34,359 nucleotides of DNA from Opitutales bacterium. Its GTDB lineage: Bacteria > Verrucomicrobiota > Verrucomicrobiia > Opitutales > T3Sed10-336. Positions 16,167 through 24,730 of the stretch are shown here, in pieces. The translations under genes and the position numbers were made by a program. Position 1 is the stretch's first letter, and every line of letters begins with the position of its first letter. Where the stretch lies: contig JAFIGF010000034.1 of assembly GCA_020831535.1 (NCBI GenBank), forward strand, positions 1 to 34,359, given 5' to 3'. The notes under the pieces were generated by a model. That model was not told where the DNA came from and ran no database searches. It worked only from the letters and a program-made list of their open reading frames with translations.

Positions 16167-16376
16167 ATGAGTGATCACGTTTACAAAAAAATCGAAATCG
16201 TAGGTTCTTCCAAAACATCCATCGAGGATGCCATCAACAATGCCGTCAACCGCGCCGCCAAGTCCGTGAAAAACATGCGTTGGTTTGAGGTTGTGGAAAC
16301 CCGCGGGCACCTGGAAGACCAAAAAGTGGCGCACTTTCAAGTCACCGTAAAGATCGGCTTCACCGTCGAGGACTGA
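16167..16376 (+). CDS. Dodecin (flavin-binding small protein)
   Basis: A 69-residue dodecin, a protein that forms hollow dodecamers that bind and buffer flavins. The sequence fits the family end to end: the starting [20 protein letters not shown], the [12 protein letters not shown] strand with the flavin-stacking Trp, and the final [15 protein letters not shown] start; no strong ribosome-binding site. It stands alone after the terminator at 16100 and before a gene on the other strand. Confidence 0.93.
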   Translation: MSDHVYKKIEIVGSSKTSIEDAINNAVNRAAKSVKNMRWFEVVETRGHLEDQKVAHFQVTVKIGFTVED

Positions 16377-16554
16377 AAAAGTTTTGCTGCGGCCTTCCGT
16401 GAGCCAGCCCTGCTGGCGAACCGCGTAGCCTCTTTCCCAGTGGCCTGCGCCAGCCTTGGGCCGGAGAGGGGAGAGGTGGGGCAATTCAGAATTAAGAGAA
16501 CTAAGGGACAGGCTCTTAACATGTTGACAAAATTGGGAGGTTCCGGAGGGAGGT

Positions 16555-17367
16555 TTATTTTCGGAAAACACTCCGGTAGAGGTAGGCGAGGCCGAAGAAG
16601 AGGGTGCAGGCGAGGACGATGGCGGCACCGGAGGGGAAGTTGGTGAAAACGGAGAAGGTGAGTCCGCCCCAGCCGCCGAGGAGGGCGAAGAGGCTGGCCA
16701 GGAGGATCATTAGGGGGAGTTTTTTGGTGAGGAGAGCGGCGGTGGCGGCGGGGGTAATGAGGAGGGCGCTGGTGAGAATGACGCCGACGGCCTGAATGGC
16801 TCCCACTACGGTAAAGGCGAGTAAGAGGAGCAGTAGGTAGCGGAGTTTTTCGGTCTTGATACCAATGGTCTGAGCGTAGGAGGGGTCGTAGGAAACGAGT
16901 TCCATTTCCTTGAAAACACTGGCGAGCAGAAGCAGGGAAAGGCCGCCGAGCACCGCCATGGCTTGGAGGGTCAGGCGGTCGAGGTAGAGGATGTTGCCAA
17001 AAAGAATTCCCTCAAAGTCCCGGAAAGAGCCGGTTTGGCCCATCAATAGAATACCAAGCGCAAACATGGCGGTGAAAAGAATGCCGATAGCGGTATCTTC
17101 GCGGACTTCCTTCCGGCGGGAAAGCCAGCCAATGCCGAAGGAGGTAATGATGCCGGCGACCAGGGCGCCAAAGAAGAGGTGGAAACCTTTCAGGAAGGCG
17201 ATGACAATTCCGGGTAGGACGGTATGGGCCAGAGCATCGCCGATAAAGGCCATGCGTCGGAGAACGACAAAGCAACCCATGACCGCGCAGGGAATACCGA
17301 CGAGTAGGATAGCCAGGTAAGCCCGGCGGACTGCGGTCAGGGAAAAAATGTCCAGGGCTTCACTCAT
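16555..17367 (-). CDS. znuB: Zinc/manganese ABC transporter permease (ABC-3 family)
   Basis: Membrane subunit of a divalent-metal importer, 270 residues with about eight hydrophobic segments. Family blocks: GIPCAVMGCFVVLRRMAFIG, DALAHTVLPGIVIAF, EDTAIGILFTAMFALGILLM, AFTVVGAIQAVGVILTSALL and ITPAATAALL. The frame is open far upstream, but that part is antisense-like sequence over the ATPase gene. The ATG at 17367 (MSEALDIFS) overlaps the ATPase stop by 8 bases and is clearly the start. It is last in the operon and pairs with the ATPase and the His-rich binding protein. Confidence 0.92.
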   Translation of the reverse strand: MSEALDIFSLTAVRRAYLAILLVGIPCAVMGCFVVLRRMAFIGDALAHTVLPGIVIAFLKGFHLFFGALVAGIITSFGIGWLSRRKEVREDTAIGILFTAMFALGILLMGQTGSFRDFEGILFGNILYLDRLTLQAMAVLGGLSLLLLASVFKEMELVSYDPSYAQTIGIKTEKLRYLLLLLLAFTVVGAIQAVGVILTSALLITPAATAALLTKKLPLMILLASLFALLGGWGGLTFSVFTNFPSGAAIVLACTLFFGLAYLYRSVFRK

Positions 17368-18097
17368 GTGGGCAGGCGGGTTTGGGCGGGGTGGCGGGCT
17401 TATCCACCAAGCGGCCTTCGAGGAAGGGGAAAATCCGGTCGAAGGGGAGACCTTCAAGCTCGGGTTCATGGGTGGCGATAATGACTGTTTTATCCTCCTG
17501 GCGAAGGGTTTCCAACACTTCGATAAGGAGTTTCCGGGTCTCATCGTCGACCGCGTTGAAGGGTTCGTCCAGAAGGAGCATTTCCGCTTCCTGGACCAGT
17601 GCCCGGGCGAGCATCGCGCGTTGTTGTTGCCCCCCGCTGAGTTCCCCGATCTGGCGGTCGGCCAAGTCTTCCAGACGCAGGAGGCTGAGGATGCGGTCGA
17701 CGGTTTTCCGGTCGGATTCGGAAGGTCGTTTGAACCAGCCGCGCTGGACGTATCGCCCGCTGAGAACCATTCGGCGGAGATGGATGGGGAAATCCCAATC
17801 CAGTTCGCCCCGTTGGGGGAGGTAGGCGACCCGGTGATGACAGGTGCCCGGGGAGTGTCCGAAAAGTTCAATTTGTCCGGCGCGTGGTTTTAACAAATGT
17901 ACGACGGCTTTAAGGAAGGTGGATTTGCCAGCCCCGTTGGGGCCGATCAGGGCCACCCGTTCCTTCTTTTTCACGGTGAGGCTGATCCCGTGCAGGGCGG
18001 GCAGGTGTGCGCCTTCATGGGCCACGACCAAGTCTTTGACCTGCAACGGCGGGGCCTCTGGTCGTGGGGGAGGGTGTTGGCAGCCGCTGTAGTTCAT
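17360..18097 (-). CDS. znuC: Zinc/manganese ABC transporter ATP-binding protein
   Basis: ATPase of the metal importer, 245 residues. Walker A is IGPNGAGKST, the Q-loop block is VAYLPQRGELDWDFP, common to metal-type ATPases, the signature is LSGGQQQR, Walker B is MLLLDEPFNAVDDE and the switch histidine is in IIATHEPE. The N-terminal 17 residues are Pro-rich and less conserved, so a slightly later start is possible. It lies 48 bases after the binding-protein gene and overlaps the permease gene. Confidence 0.92.
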   Translation of the reverse strand: MNYSGCQHPPPRPEAPPLQVKDLVVAHEGAHLPALHGISLTVKKKERVALIGPNGAGKSTFLKAVVHLLKPRAGQIELFGHSPGTCHHRVAYLPQRGELDWDFPIHLRRMVLSGRYVQRGWFKRPSESDRKTVDRILSLLRLEDLADRQIGELSGGQQQRAMLARALVQEAEMLLLDEPFNAVDDETRKLLIEVLETLRQEDKTVIIATHEPELEGLPFDRIFPFLEGRLVDKPATPPKPACPHE

Positions 18098-18145
18098 TTC
18101 GGAAAAACACGAGGCTGCGCCAAAATACTCTCTGCGGCAAGAGGC

Positions 18146-19162
18146 TTATTCATCCTCGTCGGCAACGGTGCCGCCGAGTGCTTCGACGATCGTCCGGACA
18201 TTGTGGCGCATCATTTCCGTATAGGTGTAGGCGGGGCCATCGGGCAGGCTAAGGTAATCGGTGTAGAGGTCCGGGGCCACGGCAACGTCGGCTTCTTCGG
18301 CAATACGGCGAACGGCGCGCGAGTCGCTGCCGGCTTCCGGGAAAACGACCTGGACGCCGGAATCGCGAATGCGCTGAATCAATTCCCGGATTTCTCCCGC
18401 ACCGGGATCCTTGGTTTCGGTGGAAGCCGACCCCAGCGCGGAGCCGATGACTTCAAACCCAAAGCGTTCGGCGAAATAGGCAAAGACATCATGTCCGGTA
18501 AACAATTTTCGGTTTTCCTCGGGGACGGTGGAAATCCAGGAGACCAATTGCCGATCCAGCAAGGTCAGTTTTTCCTGATAAGCTTTGGCATTTTCCGCAA
18601 AAACGTCCGCCTGTTCTGGTTGAATGGTGGTGAGTTCGGCCTCAATCAGGTCAATCAGTTTTTGGGTCATGCGGATATCCATCCATAGGTGAGGGTCTGG
18701 CAAATCGTGAAGATGGTCGTGGTGATGGTGGTGGTCATGTCCGTGCTCGTGTTCGTCGCAGTGGTGTCCGTCGAGTAAGGATTCGGCGGGCAGGGATTCG
18801 GCGAGGAGAATGAGGGGTGCCGGAGTTTCGGAACTGCGGTGCAAGCGGGGGAGCCAGCTTTCGAATTCGAACCCGATGCCGAAGACCACTGCTGCGTCAA
18901 CCATCTTGCGGAGGTCGCCGGGACGGGCCTGGTAGGTATGAGGGTCGCCTTCTGGCCCGACAAAGGAGCGAACCACCACCGCATCACCTCCGACCGCTTC
19001 CACCCACTCTTGCAAAAGGGAGAAGGAGGTGACGATTTGCAGGCGGTTGCCTCCCGGATTCTCCGGCCAAACCTCGGCCTCCGGCGGCTGGCAGGCGGCT
19101 AGAAGAAGGATTGCCGAAAGGGAGATAAGGCGAAAAAGGTTTTTGGCAAATAGGAAATACAT
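18146..19162 (-). CDS. znuA: ZnuA-like periplasmic metal-binding lipoprotein with His-rich loop
   Basis: Solute-binding protein of the importer, probably for Zn2+. It is a lipoprotein: hydrophobic stretch then LLAAC with Cys24. Cluster A-I blocks: FSLLQEWVEAVGGD, GDPHTYQARPGDLRKM with ligand H75, a His/Asp-rich loop at about residues 133-152 (HEHGHDHHHHHDH), DPHLWMDI with H158, the GHDVFAYFAERFG block with the third His, and VFPEAGSDSRAV. Long His-rich loops are a hallmark of zinc ZnuA proteins. It is first in znuA-znuC-znuB, transcribed from the promoter at 19206-19235 and probably repressed by a metal regulator at the palindrome 19174-19198. Confidence 0.88.
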   Translation of the reverse strand: MYFLFAKNLFRLISLSAILLLAACQPPEAEVWPENPGGNRLQIVTSFSLLQEWVEAVGGDAVVVRSFVGPEGDPHTYQARPGDLRKMVDAAVVFGIGFEFESWLPRLHRSSETPAPLILLAESLPAESLLDGHHCDEHEHGHDHHHHHDHLHDLPDPHLWMDIRMTQKLIDLIEAELTTIQPEQADVFAENAKAYQEKLTLLDRQLVSWISTVPEENRKLFTGHDVFAYFAERFGFEVIGSALGSASTETKDPGAGEIRELIQRIRDSGVQVVFPEAGSDSRAVRRIAEEADVAVAPDLYTDYLSLPDGPAYTYTEMMRHNVRTIVEALGGTVADEDE

Positions 19163-19173
19163 GAGAGAATAGG

Positions 19174-19198
19174 TTTATTGCGAAAATTGCGCAATAAA
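19174..19198 (-). promoter_or_regulatory. 25-bp palindromic operator upstream of the zinc importer
   Basis: TTTATTGCG (19174-19182) and CGCAATAAA (19190-19198) are perfect inverted arms around AAAATTG, itself nearly symmetric (22 of 25 positions symmetric, or close to it). The site lies just 3' of the -10, covering the predicted transcription start, and 11 bases before the ATG of znuA. This is the place and symmetry expected for a Fur/Zur-type or other metal repressor. Not matched to a named consensus. Confidence 0.7.
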
Positions 19199-19205
19199 GT
19201 CTTTT

Positions 19206-19235
19206 ATTATAATGCAACTCTTTTCCTCACTGCAA
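19206..19235 (-). promoter_or_regulatory. Promoter of the zinc importer
   Basis: On the minus strand, TTGCAG (plus-strand 19230-19235) and TATAAT (19206-19211) are separated by 18 bases. The -10 is a perfect consensus. Transcription would start inside the palindrome 19174-19198, fitting repression by metal. Confidence 0.65.
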
Positions 19236-19427
19236 ATAAAAGCGAGGAAAATTCCGGGGACCAGGAGTTGTCGATTTGGGTCGAAGATCGCGCGAACCCC
19301 ATAGGGGTAAAATGAGGTCATCTAGAAGGGGGAATTTTGGGGGAGGTGTTTTCCCTTGCCAAAGGGCTGGGAAAATCTATTTTGAGGGTTTGTTTTCAGT
19401 CTGACCCGCTTGCCGAACATTTCGGCA

Positions 19428-19925
19428 ATGGTCGAGAATTTTAACTCATTTAAATTTTTCCCCTTGGACATTAAAGAAGTAAAAGAACTCGTTGATTTGA
19501 TGAAGCGCTCCGATCTCACTGAACTGGAGATCGAAAAGGAAGGGATGCGGGTGAAGATTTCCCGCGGACGCGCCGGTCAAGTCAATGCCACGACAAATTT
19601 TCTTCCTCCGGAAGCTCTTCCGCAGGGAGGTGGACAGGAGACGAAGCAAATCCCGGCTCCGGCATCCAGTGCACCAGCCGATGACGGGGTCTACATCAAG
19701 TCCCCCATGGTAGGAACCTTCTACCGGTCACCCTCTCCGGATAGTGCGGTTTATGTCGATGCCGACAGCAAGGTAAACGAAAAGACCGTGGTTTGTATCA
19801 TTGAGGCGATGAAAGTTATGAATGAAATTCAAGCCGAGGTGAAGGGAGTTATCCTGGAAGTCCTGGTGGAGAACGGCCAACCGGTGGAATTCGGTCAACC
19901 ACTTTTCAAAATTAAACCCGCTTAA
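19428..19925 (+). CDS. accB: Biotin carboxyl carrier protein of acetyl-CoA carboxylase
   Basis: BCCP, the biotin-bearing subunit that shuttles CO2 between AccC and the transcarboxylase in the first step of fatty-acid synthesis. The N-terminal helix region IKEVKELVDLMKRSDLTELE, a Pro/Ala linker and the C-terminal biotinyl domain (IKSPMVGTFYRSPSPDS, then CIIEAMKVMNEIQAE with biotinylated K129) are all present. The ATG at 19428 gives 165 residues; a TTG at 19410 would add six. Just upstream, TGCCGA/TCGGCA (19411-19427) forms a small hairpin that contains the alternative start. It is followed by accC after 71 bases. Confidence 0.93.
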   Translation: MVENFNSFKFFPLDIKEVKELVDLMKRSDLTELEIEKEGMRVKISRGRAGQVNATTNFLPPEALPQGGGQETKQIPAPASSAPADDGVYIKSPMVGTFYRSPSPDSAVYVDADSKVNEKTVVCIIEAMKVMNEIQAEVKGVILEVLVENGQPVEFGQPLFKIKPA

Positions 19926-19996
19926 GCCTTATTAGTTCCTTTGGAGGCGATTCGTAGTAGAACCTCCATCATCCTACGGCTGAGAGTCGTTGCCTT

Positions 19997-21370
19997 ATGA
20001 TTCAAAAAATTCTTATCGCCAACCGGGGAGAAATTGCCTTGCGGATTATCCGTGCCTGTAAAGACCTGGGAATCAAAACCCTGGCCGTGTACAGTGAGGC
20101 GGATGTGGAATCTCTTCATGTGCAACTGGCGGACGAGGCGATTTGTATCGGTCCGGCCAGTGGTGCCCAAAGTTACCTCAAAGCGGATCGTATCATCAGT
20201 GCGGCCGAAGTGGCCAATGTGGATGCCATCCATCCCGGCTATGGTTTCCTTTCCGAGAATGCCCGGTTTGCCGAGCAGTGTGAGCGTTGCAACATCCGTT
20301 TCATTGGGCCGAGTTCCGAGGCCATCCGCAAGATGGGTGACAAGTCGGTTGCCCGGGAGACTGTTCGCAAGGCGGGGGTTCCGATCACACCAGGGAGTGA
20401 TGGGCCGGTGGAAACGGAAGCGGAGGCGTTGAAAGTTGCCAATAAAATTGGGTATCCGGTGATCATTAAAGCGGTGGCTGGTGGCGGGGGTCGCGGAATG
20501 CGCGTGGCTTACAACGAAGTCAGTTTTGTCAAGGAACTCGCCCAAGCCAAGAACGAGGCTGAATCGGTCTTTGGTAACGGGACCGTGTATGTAGAGAAAT
20601 TTATTCAGAACCCCCGTCATATCGAGTTTCAGATTTTGGCCGATTCGCATGGAAAGGTCGTGCATTTGGGGGAACGCGATTGTTCGGTTCAGCGGCGTAA
20701 TCAGAAGTTGGTGGAAGAGTCCCCGAGTCCTTTTATGACTCCGGACTTGCGGAAGCGCATGGGCAAGGCAGCTATCCGGGCCGCCAAAGCGGCGAAGTAC
20801 GAGAACGCGGGAACGATTGAATTTTTGGTCGATAAAAACGGGGATTTTTATTTCATGGAAATGAATACCCGGATTCAGGTCGAGCATCCGGTGACCGAGG
20901 AAGTGACGGGAGTCGATTTGATTCGCCAGCAGATTCTCATTGCTGCCGGCGAGAAAATCCCTTTCGACCAGCGCGACATAACCTTCGACAAGCATGTAAT
21001 TGAATGTCGGATCAACGCGGAGAACCCCGCGCGGAATTTTGCTCCCTCGCCTGGGGATATCGAACTTTACTATGCCCCCGGGGGTATCGGTATTCGGGTG
21101 GATAGTCATGTTTACGGTGGCTATCGCGTGCCTTCGCATTACGACAGTATGATCGGGAAGCTGATCGCCAGTGGTCCTGACCGCGAGACCGCTATTGCCC
21201 GGATGTATCGGGCGTTGGATGAATACATCATTCGGGGCATTTACACCACCATACCTTTCTCCAAGGCGATTATGTGTGATCCGGGCTTTCGCCAAGGTTT
21301 GGCGACGACCGCTTTTGTGGAAGAATTTATTTCCCGCAATCCGCCTTCCTCTTACGCGGAAAAGGAATAA
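19997..21370 (+). CDS. accC: Biotin carboxylase subunit of acetyl-CoA carboxylase
   Basis: ATP-grasp enzyme that carboxylates biotin on AccB. All family blocks are seen: the start [38 protein letters not shown], the glycine-rich ATP-binding loop [35 protein letters not shown], and the metal/catalytic block [20 protein letters not shown]. Length 457 residues, normal for a stand-alone AccC. It is paired with accB, the standard arrangement. No carboxyltransferase genes accA/accD are in the window. Confidence 0.96.
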   Translation: MIQKILIANRGEIALRIIRACKDLGIKTLAVYSEADVESLHVQLADEAICIGPASGAQSYLKADRIISAAEVANVDAIHPGYGFLSENARFAEQCERCNIRFIGPSSEAIRKMGDKSVARETVRKAGVPITPGSDGPVETEAEALKVANKIGYPVIIKAVAGGGGRGMRVAYNEVSFVKELAQAKNEAESVFGNGTVYVEKFIQNPRHIEFQILADSHGKVVHLGERDCSVQRRNQKLVEESPSPFMTPDLRKRMGKAAIRAAKAAKYENAGTIEFLVDKNGDFYFMEMNTRIQVEHPVTEEVTGVDLIRQQILIAAGEKIPFDQRDITFDKHVIECRINAENPARNFAPSPGDIELYYAPGGIGIRVDSHVYGGYRVPSHYDSMIGKLIASGPDRETAIARMYRALDEYIIRGIYTTIPFSKAIMCDPGFRQGLATTAFVEEFISRNPPSSYAEKE

Positions 21371-21397
21371 TCGAGAAACCCGACTGGCAGACCTATT

Positions 21398-21404
21398 AGG
21401 GAGG
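21398..21404 (+). promoter_or_regulatory. Ribosome-binding site deciding the TTG start of the rhomboid gene
   Basis: AGGGAGG lies 8 bases before TTG at 21413, an ideal spacing. There is no ATG in frame near it, so the TTG start is well supported. Confidence 0.6.
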
Positions 21405-21412
21405 CATTACTT

Positions 21413-22288
21413 TTGTCACAATCACGGGACCGAGGGGAGTTAACTCCCGAAGAAAAAGCCAATCTGATTTGCGTGGGTCGATACGCTGGCTCACGGCAAG
21501 CTCATCGGGCGGCGACGGTTTTGTTGGCGACGGGAAATTGGTACGTGGTGCTGCCGGAGCCCGAAGACGACGGCCGCTTTGGTATATACGTTCCCTCCGC
21601 CTTTGCCTTGGAGGCGGCGGATTTGATTTTGCGAAACCGCAAGGAGGAAGTGGAGCATCCTCCTGATCTCACTGCACTTTGGCCGTCGCATTCGGTATCG
21701 GGGTGGCATTTGCTGATCGCTCCGGCAATCCTGGTCTTGGTTTTTGCGGCGACCGCTACGGAGATGGGTACGGTAATTTTGGAGTGGGGCCGATTCGACA
21801 GCCAGCGGATTCGCGGGGAGGGGGAATGGTGGCGACTTCTGACACCTCTCTTTCTTCATGCCGATGCGGCCCATTTGTGGGGGAACATTCTTGGAGGGTT
21901 GTTTTTCGGATATTTCGTGGCTCGGCAGAAGGGCGTGGCAATGGCCTATGGGACCGCCCTGGTGGGAGGCGTTGGAGGGAATTTCCTGAATCTTCTGACC
22001 TTCTGGTATGGGTCCCATCTATCCATTGGGGCTTCTACGGCGGTGTTTGCCCTTCTCGGAGGGTTGATCGGGTTGCGATGCAAAGATCTTCTGGGCAAAG
22101 GGCGAGGCAACCGGATAATGAGGTCTTATGGAAAATGGACTTTGATCGGTGTGATCGGGGCCGGATTGGCGCTTCTTGGTTTTCTTGGGGCGGGTGGTGA
22201 GCGAACCGATGTTTTGGCTCACTTGTATGGGTTCGTGGCGGGCTTTGCCTGGATTATGGTTTGGACCTTTTGGAAACAAAAGAGGTGA
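21413..22288 (+). CDS. Rhomboid-family intramembrane serine protease
   Basis: Multi-pass membrane protease of 291 residues. A cytoplasmic N-terminal domain of about 95 residues (EEKANLICVGRYAGSRQAHR and on) precedes the rhomboid core. In the core: WWRLLTPLFLHADAAHLWGN, the usual L1-loop/TM2 block with H and N; the catalytic serine in IGASTAVFALLGGLIGL; and the catalytic histidine in DVLAHLYGFVAGFA. Both members of the Ser-His dyad and the WR motif are present, so it is probably active. Translation starts at TTG with a strong AGGGAGG. It lies 42 bases after accC and may be co-transcribed. The substrate is not evident. Confidence 0.9.
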   Translation: MSQSRDRGELTPEEKANLICVGRYAGSRQAHRAATVLLATGNWYVVLPEPEDDGRFGIYVPSAFALEAADLILRNRKEEVEHPPDLTALWPSHSVSGWHLLIAPAILVLVFAATATEMGTVILEWGRFDSQRIRGEGEWWRLLTPLFLHADAAHLWGNILGGLFFGYFVARQKGVAMAYGTALVGGVGGNFLNLLTFWYGSHLSIGASTAVFALLGGLIGLRCKDLLGKGRGNRIMRSYGKWTLIGVIGAGLALLGFLGAGGERTDVLAHLYGFVAGFAWIMVWTFWKQKR

Positions 22289-22563
22289 TTCATTCGCGCG
22301 GTGGTCGTTACAACCCAGGGTTCCTACTTCGCTAAAGCTACGAAGGACAGAAAAGCCAGCGCTACCAGGGTGGGAAATGAAGCAGTCGGGGTGGCTTTAG
22401 CTCCCGATTCGTGGCGGTCGGGGGCCTTGCGGAATTAGGGAGGTTTTCGGCGTCGTTGGGCAAGGTCTGGTGTTCGTTTGGTTTATCGCCGCATCAGATC
22501 GGGCTATGAATCAGCCCGACTACGGTGGTGGTTGCGAATGAAATCTGCGGCAGGGGCCCGCGT
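22289..22563. other. Intergenic gap with REP-like sequence
   Basis: No gene is seen. The stretch separates the convergent rhomboid and rny genes. It contains the inverted REP-like string at 22327-22342, a GTGGCTTTAGCTCCCGA variant near 22390, and GGGCT-ATGAATC-AGCCC (about 22501-22518), a small hairpin that may end one of the transcripts. Confidence 0.4.
22327..22342 (-). repeat. REP-like GTAG palindrome, inverted copy
   Basis: On the minus strand CGTAGCTTTAGCGAAG, identical over 16 bases to 6307-6322. It contains the GTAG head. Confidence 0.4.
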
Positions 22564-24060
22564 TTATTTGGCGATTTCGGTGACCCGTTTTTCGCGGATG
22601 AGGGTGATTTTGATCGAACCGGGGTAGTTTAGGTTGTCTTCAATTTCCTGCCGGATTTTAGAGGCCAGCTGTTCGGAAATTTCGTCGGAAACCCTCTTTG
22701 GGTTTACGATAACCCGGACTTCGCGACCGCCTTGGATGGCATAGGCTTCTTCCACTTCCTCATGTTGGCGGGCCAAGTTCTCGAGATTTTCCAATCGTTC
22801 CAGATAGGTGATCTGTGACTCGACCCGCGCACCCGGACGACTTGCCGAAAGGCCGTCGGCAATCATCAAAATAGGGGCATACAGGCTTTCCGAAGGCACT
22901 TCCTCATGATGGGCCGCAACTGCATTGACGACCCGTTCGTCCTCGTTGTGACGGCGGAGGAAATCGGCCGCGGCGAGAGCATGGCTGCGCTCGGATTGGT
23001 GTTCCATGGCTTTCCCAATATCATGGAAGAGTCCGGCGCGTTTGGCGGGGAGGGGGTCCAGTCCGAGTTCGGAAGCGAGCATGGAGGAAAGAAAGGCCAC
23101 TTCGATGGAGTGGTCGAGGGCATTCTGGGTAAAGGAAAACCGGTATTTCAATTTGCCGATCAATTCGATGAGATCCGGATGCAGACCACTGAGCTTCAGT
23201 TGGTCGGCGGCTTCCAGGCCAAAATTGGATACATCTTCCTGGACCTGCTGCTCGGCTTTCTGGATTTGCTCCTCGATCAGGGCCGGGTGAATACGGCCAT
23301 CGGCGACCAGATTCTCCAGGGCAATGCGCGCGACTTCGCGGCGGATGGGATCGAAAGAGGAGATGAGGACCGACTGGGGCGATTCATCGATCATCAAGGT
23401 TACGCCGGTGTTGGACTCAAAGCTTTTGATGTTGCGACCTTCTTTGCCGATGATTCGGCCTTTCATTTCCTCGTTGGGCAGTTGCACCATGGTGGCGGTG
23501 ACATCGTTCAACGGTTGGCTGGCCAGTCTTTGCATAGCGGTCAGAAGTTTTTCTCTGGCCTCCTCGCGTATGGCTGCCTGAGGTTTCTCCAAGAGGCTGC
23601 GTCGCAGGGCACGGAGTTCGGTGGAGGTTTCTTTTTCGACGACTTCCAAGAGCAAACTTTTCGCCTCCTCGGAGGAGATATGGGAAAGTTTTTCCAAGTG
23701 CTCTCGGGCGTCTTTGAGAGATTGAAGAACATCGACCTTCTCTTGCTCAACCTCTTTTCTCTTTATCGCAATTTGTTCTTTTTCGCGCCCAAGTCTTTCC
23801 TGCATGGTGGCAATTTCCTGCTTTTCCTTTTCCTGTTCGGCGCGGATGTTTACCCAGGATTTTTCCTTTTCGGCGATGAGGGCGTCAGCTTCCTCCTTGA
23901 TTGATCGTCCCCGCTTCTCCTCCTTATGCTTAATGAGTTGAAGTTCTCGCTGCCAGATCGTCTCCTTTTGTGTTTTCCAAAGGTACCAAAAGACCACCAC
24001 AATCCCTGCTCCGACAAGTAAGCCTAAACTTAGTCCGGAGAAAAAGGAAAGACCATTCAT
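22564..24060 (-). CDS. rny: Ribonuclease Y
   Basis: Membrane-anchored endoribonuclease that starts mRNA decay. The order is as in the family: one N-terminal membrane segment (about residues 8-26), a long coiled coil rich in E, K and Q (about 30-180), a KH RNA-binding domain with GRIIGKEGRNIKSFES (about 201), then an HD domain with DHSIEVAFLSSMLASELGL and FHDIGKA (H346, D347), and the C-terminal IREKRVTEIAK. The start chosen is the ATG at 24060 (MNGLSFFSG), 498 residues; an ATG at 24114 would add 18 residues and overlap the lipoprotein gene by 23 bases, and puts extra polar residues before the anchor. It follows the lipoprotein gene after 31 bases. Confidence 0.94.
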   Translation of the reverse strand: MNGLSFFSGLSLGLLVGAGIVVVFWYLWKTQKETIWQRELQLIKHKEEKRGRSIKEEADALIAEKEKSWVNIRAEQEKEKQEIATMQERLGREKEQIAIKRKEVEQEKVDVLQSLKDAREHLEKLSHISSEEAKSLLLEVVEKETSTELRALRRSLLEKPQAAIREEAREKLLTAMQRLASQPLNDVTATMVQLPNEEMKGRIIGKEGRNIKSFESNTGVTLMIDESPQSVLISSFDPIRREVARIALENLVADGRIHPALIEEQIQKAEQQVQEDVSNFGLEAADQLKLSGLHPDLIELIGKLKYRFSFTQNALDHSIEVAFLSSMLASELGLDPLPAKRAGLFHDIGKAMEHQSERSHALAAADFLRRHNEDERVVNAVAAHHEEVPSESLYAPILMIADGLSASRPGARVESQITYLERLENLENLARQHEEVEEAYAIQGGREVRVIVNPKRVSDEISEQLASKIRQEIEDNLNYPGSIKITLIREKRVTEIAK

Positions 24061-24091
24061 CGATACAAAAGATGGATTTTCAGCTAAGTTA

Positions 24092-24628
24092 TTAGCGGCG
24101 TCCGGCAATCTCATCCTGGATGGCTTCCGAGGTCATATCAAGACTTCGGGCTATTTCCGGGGCTCTCTCATCGGGAATTTCCAGATACATATAAACAATG
24201 CCTCCGGAAAAGGACCGAACTACCGGAGCAGCCCCAACGATGGGGCGAAAGGAGGGATCGTCGGCGGTTATGATCACGACCAACCTGCGTTGCCGGTCGC
24301 GTTCCCGGATGTCGCGCATGAAGTCCCGGGCCGCATCTCTGGTTAAGCGGAAGGCAAAGACGGGGCCGTCGCGAGTGTCGACAAGTTCCACTTGGGTGAT
24401 GTCCCATTCAACGAAGACGGCACGCACATCGACGTCGATTTGCACGTCGCTGATGGGTAGGGTAATGGTCTCGGTGCGTCCCCTCAGCCGGGTGTCTTCA
24501 GGGGCTTCGAGATAAAATTTGGCAAATAAAGGCTCAAAGTCGCCTTGTTGGCTGCGAGGGCTCGTTTGGCAACCGGTAAAAAATACGGAGGTGGTGAGCA
24601 GGGAAAGGAATAGAAGAAACTTGCGCAT
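24092..24628 (-). CDS. Lipoprotein with a SecD P1-like domain (function unknown)
   Basis: A 178-residue lipoprotein: signal MRKFLLFLSLLTTSVFFTGC with Cys20. The mature part resembles the periplasmic P1 head of SecD: a strand and turn ending in VFAFRLTRDAARDFM, then RRLVVIITADDPSFRPIV, then a strand GGIVYMYLEIPDE and a helix APEIARSLDM. This is the F-x-L-T-x-x-(G/A)-A, L-A-(I/V)-(V/I)-(L/I)-(D/T)-(D/G) and A-x-x-(I/L)-A-x-x-L pattern of the SecD/MmpL-like fold. SecD itself is much longer and membrane-bound, so this would be a stand-alone version. Start ATG at 24628. It is upstream of rny, 31 bases apart. The relationship is inference from pattern, not from an alignment. Confidence 0.7.
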   Translation of the reverse strand: MRKFLLFLSLLTTSVFFTGCQTSPRSQQGDFEPLFAKFYLEAPEDTRLRGRTETITLPISDVQIDVDVRAVFVEWDITQVELVDTRDGPVFAFRLTRDAARDFMRDIRERDRQRRLVVIITADDPSFRPIVGAAPVVRSFSGGIVYMYLEIPDERAPEIARSLDMTSEAIQDEIAGRR

Positions 24629-24730
24629 AAAGGTAAAAGTGTAGGTTCTCTTAGCGGAACGAAACCCTTTCATTTTCAATAATAGGGGCCTACTTGGCAA
24701 ATGAAAACTTTGCTCCTTGGTGAAAGGCTT

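Noticed and set aside
19922-21295. 457-residue minus-strand ORF
   Set aside because: Exact antisense shadow of accC, which has every conserved block.
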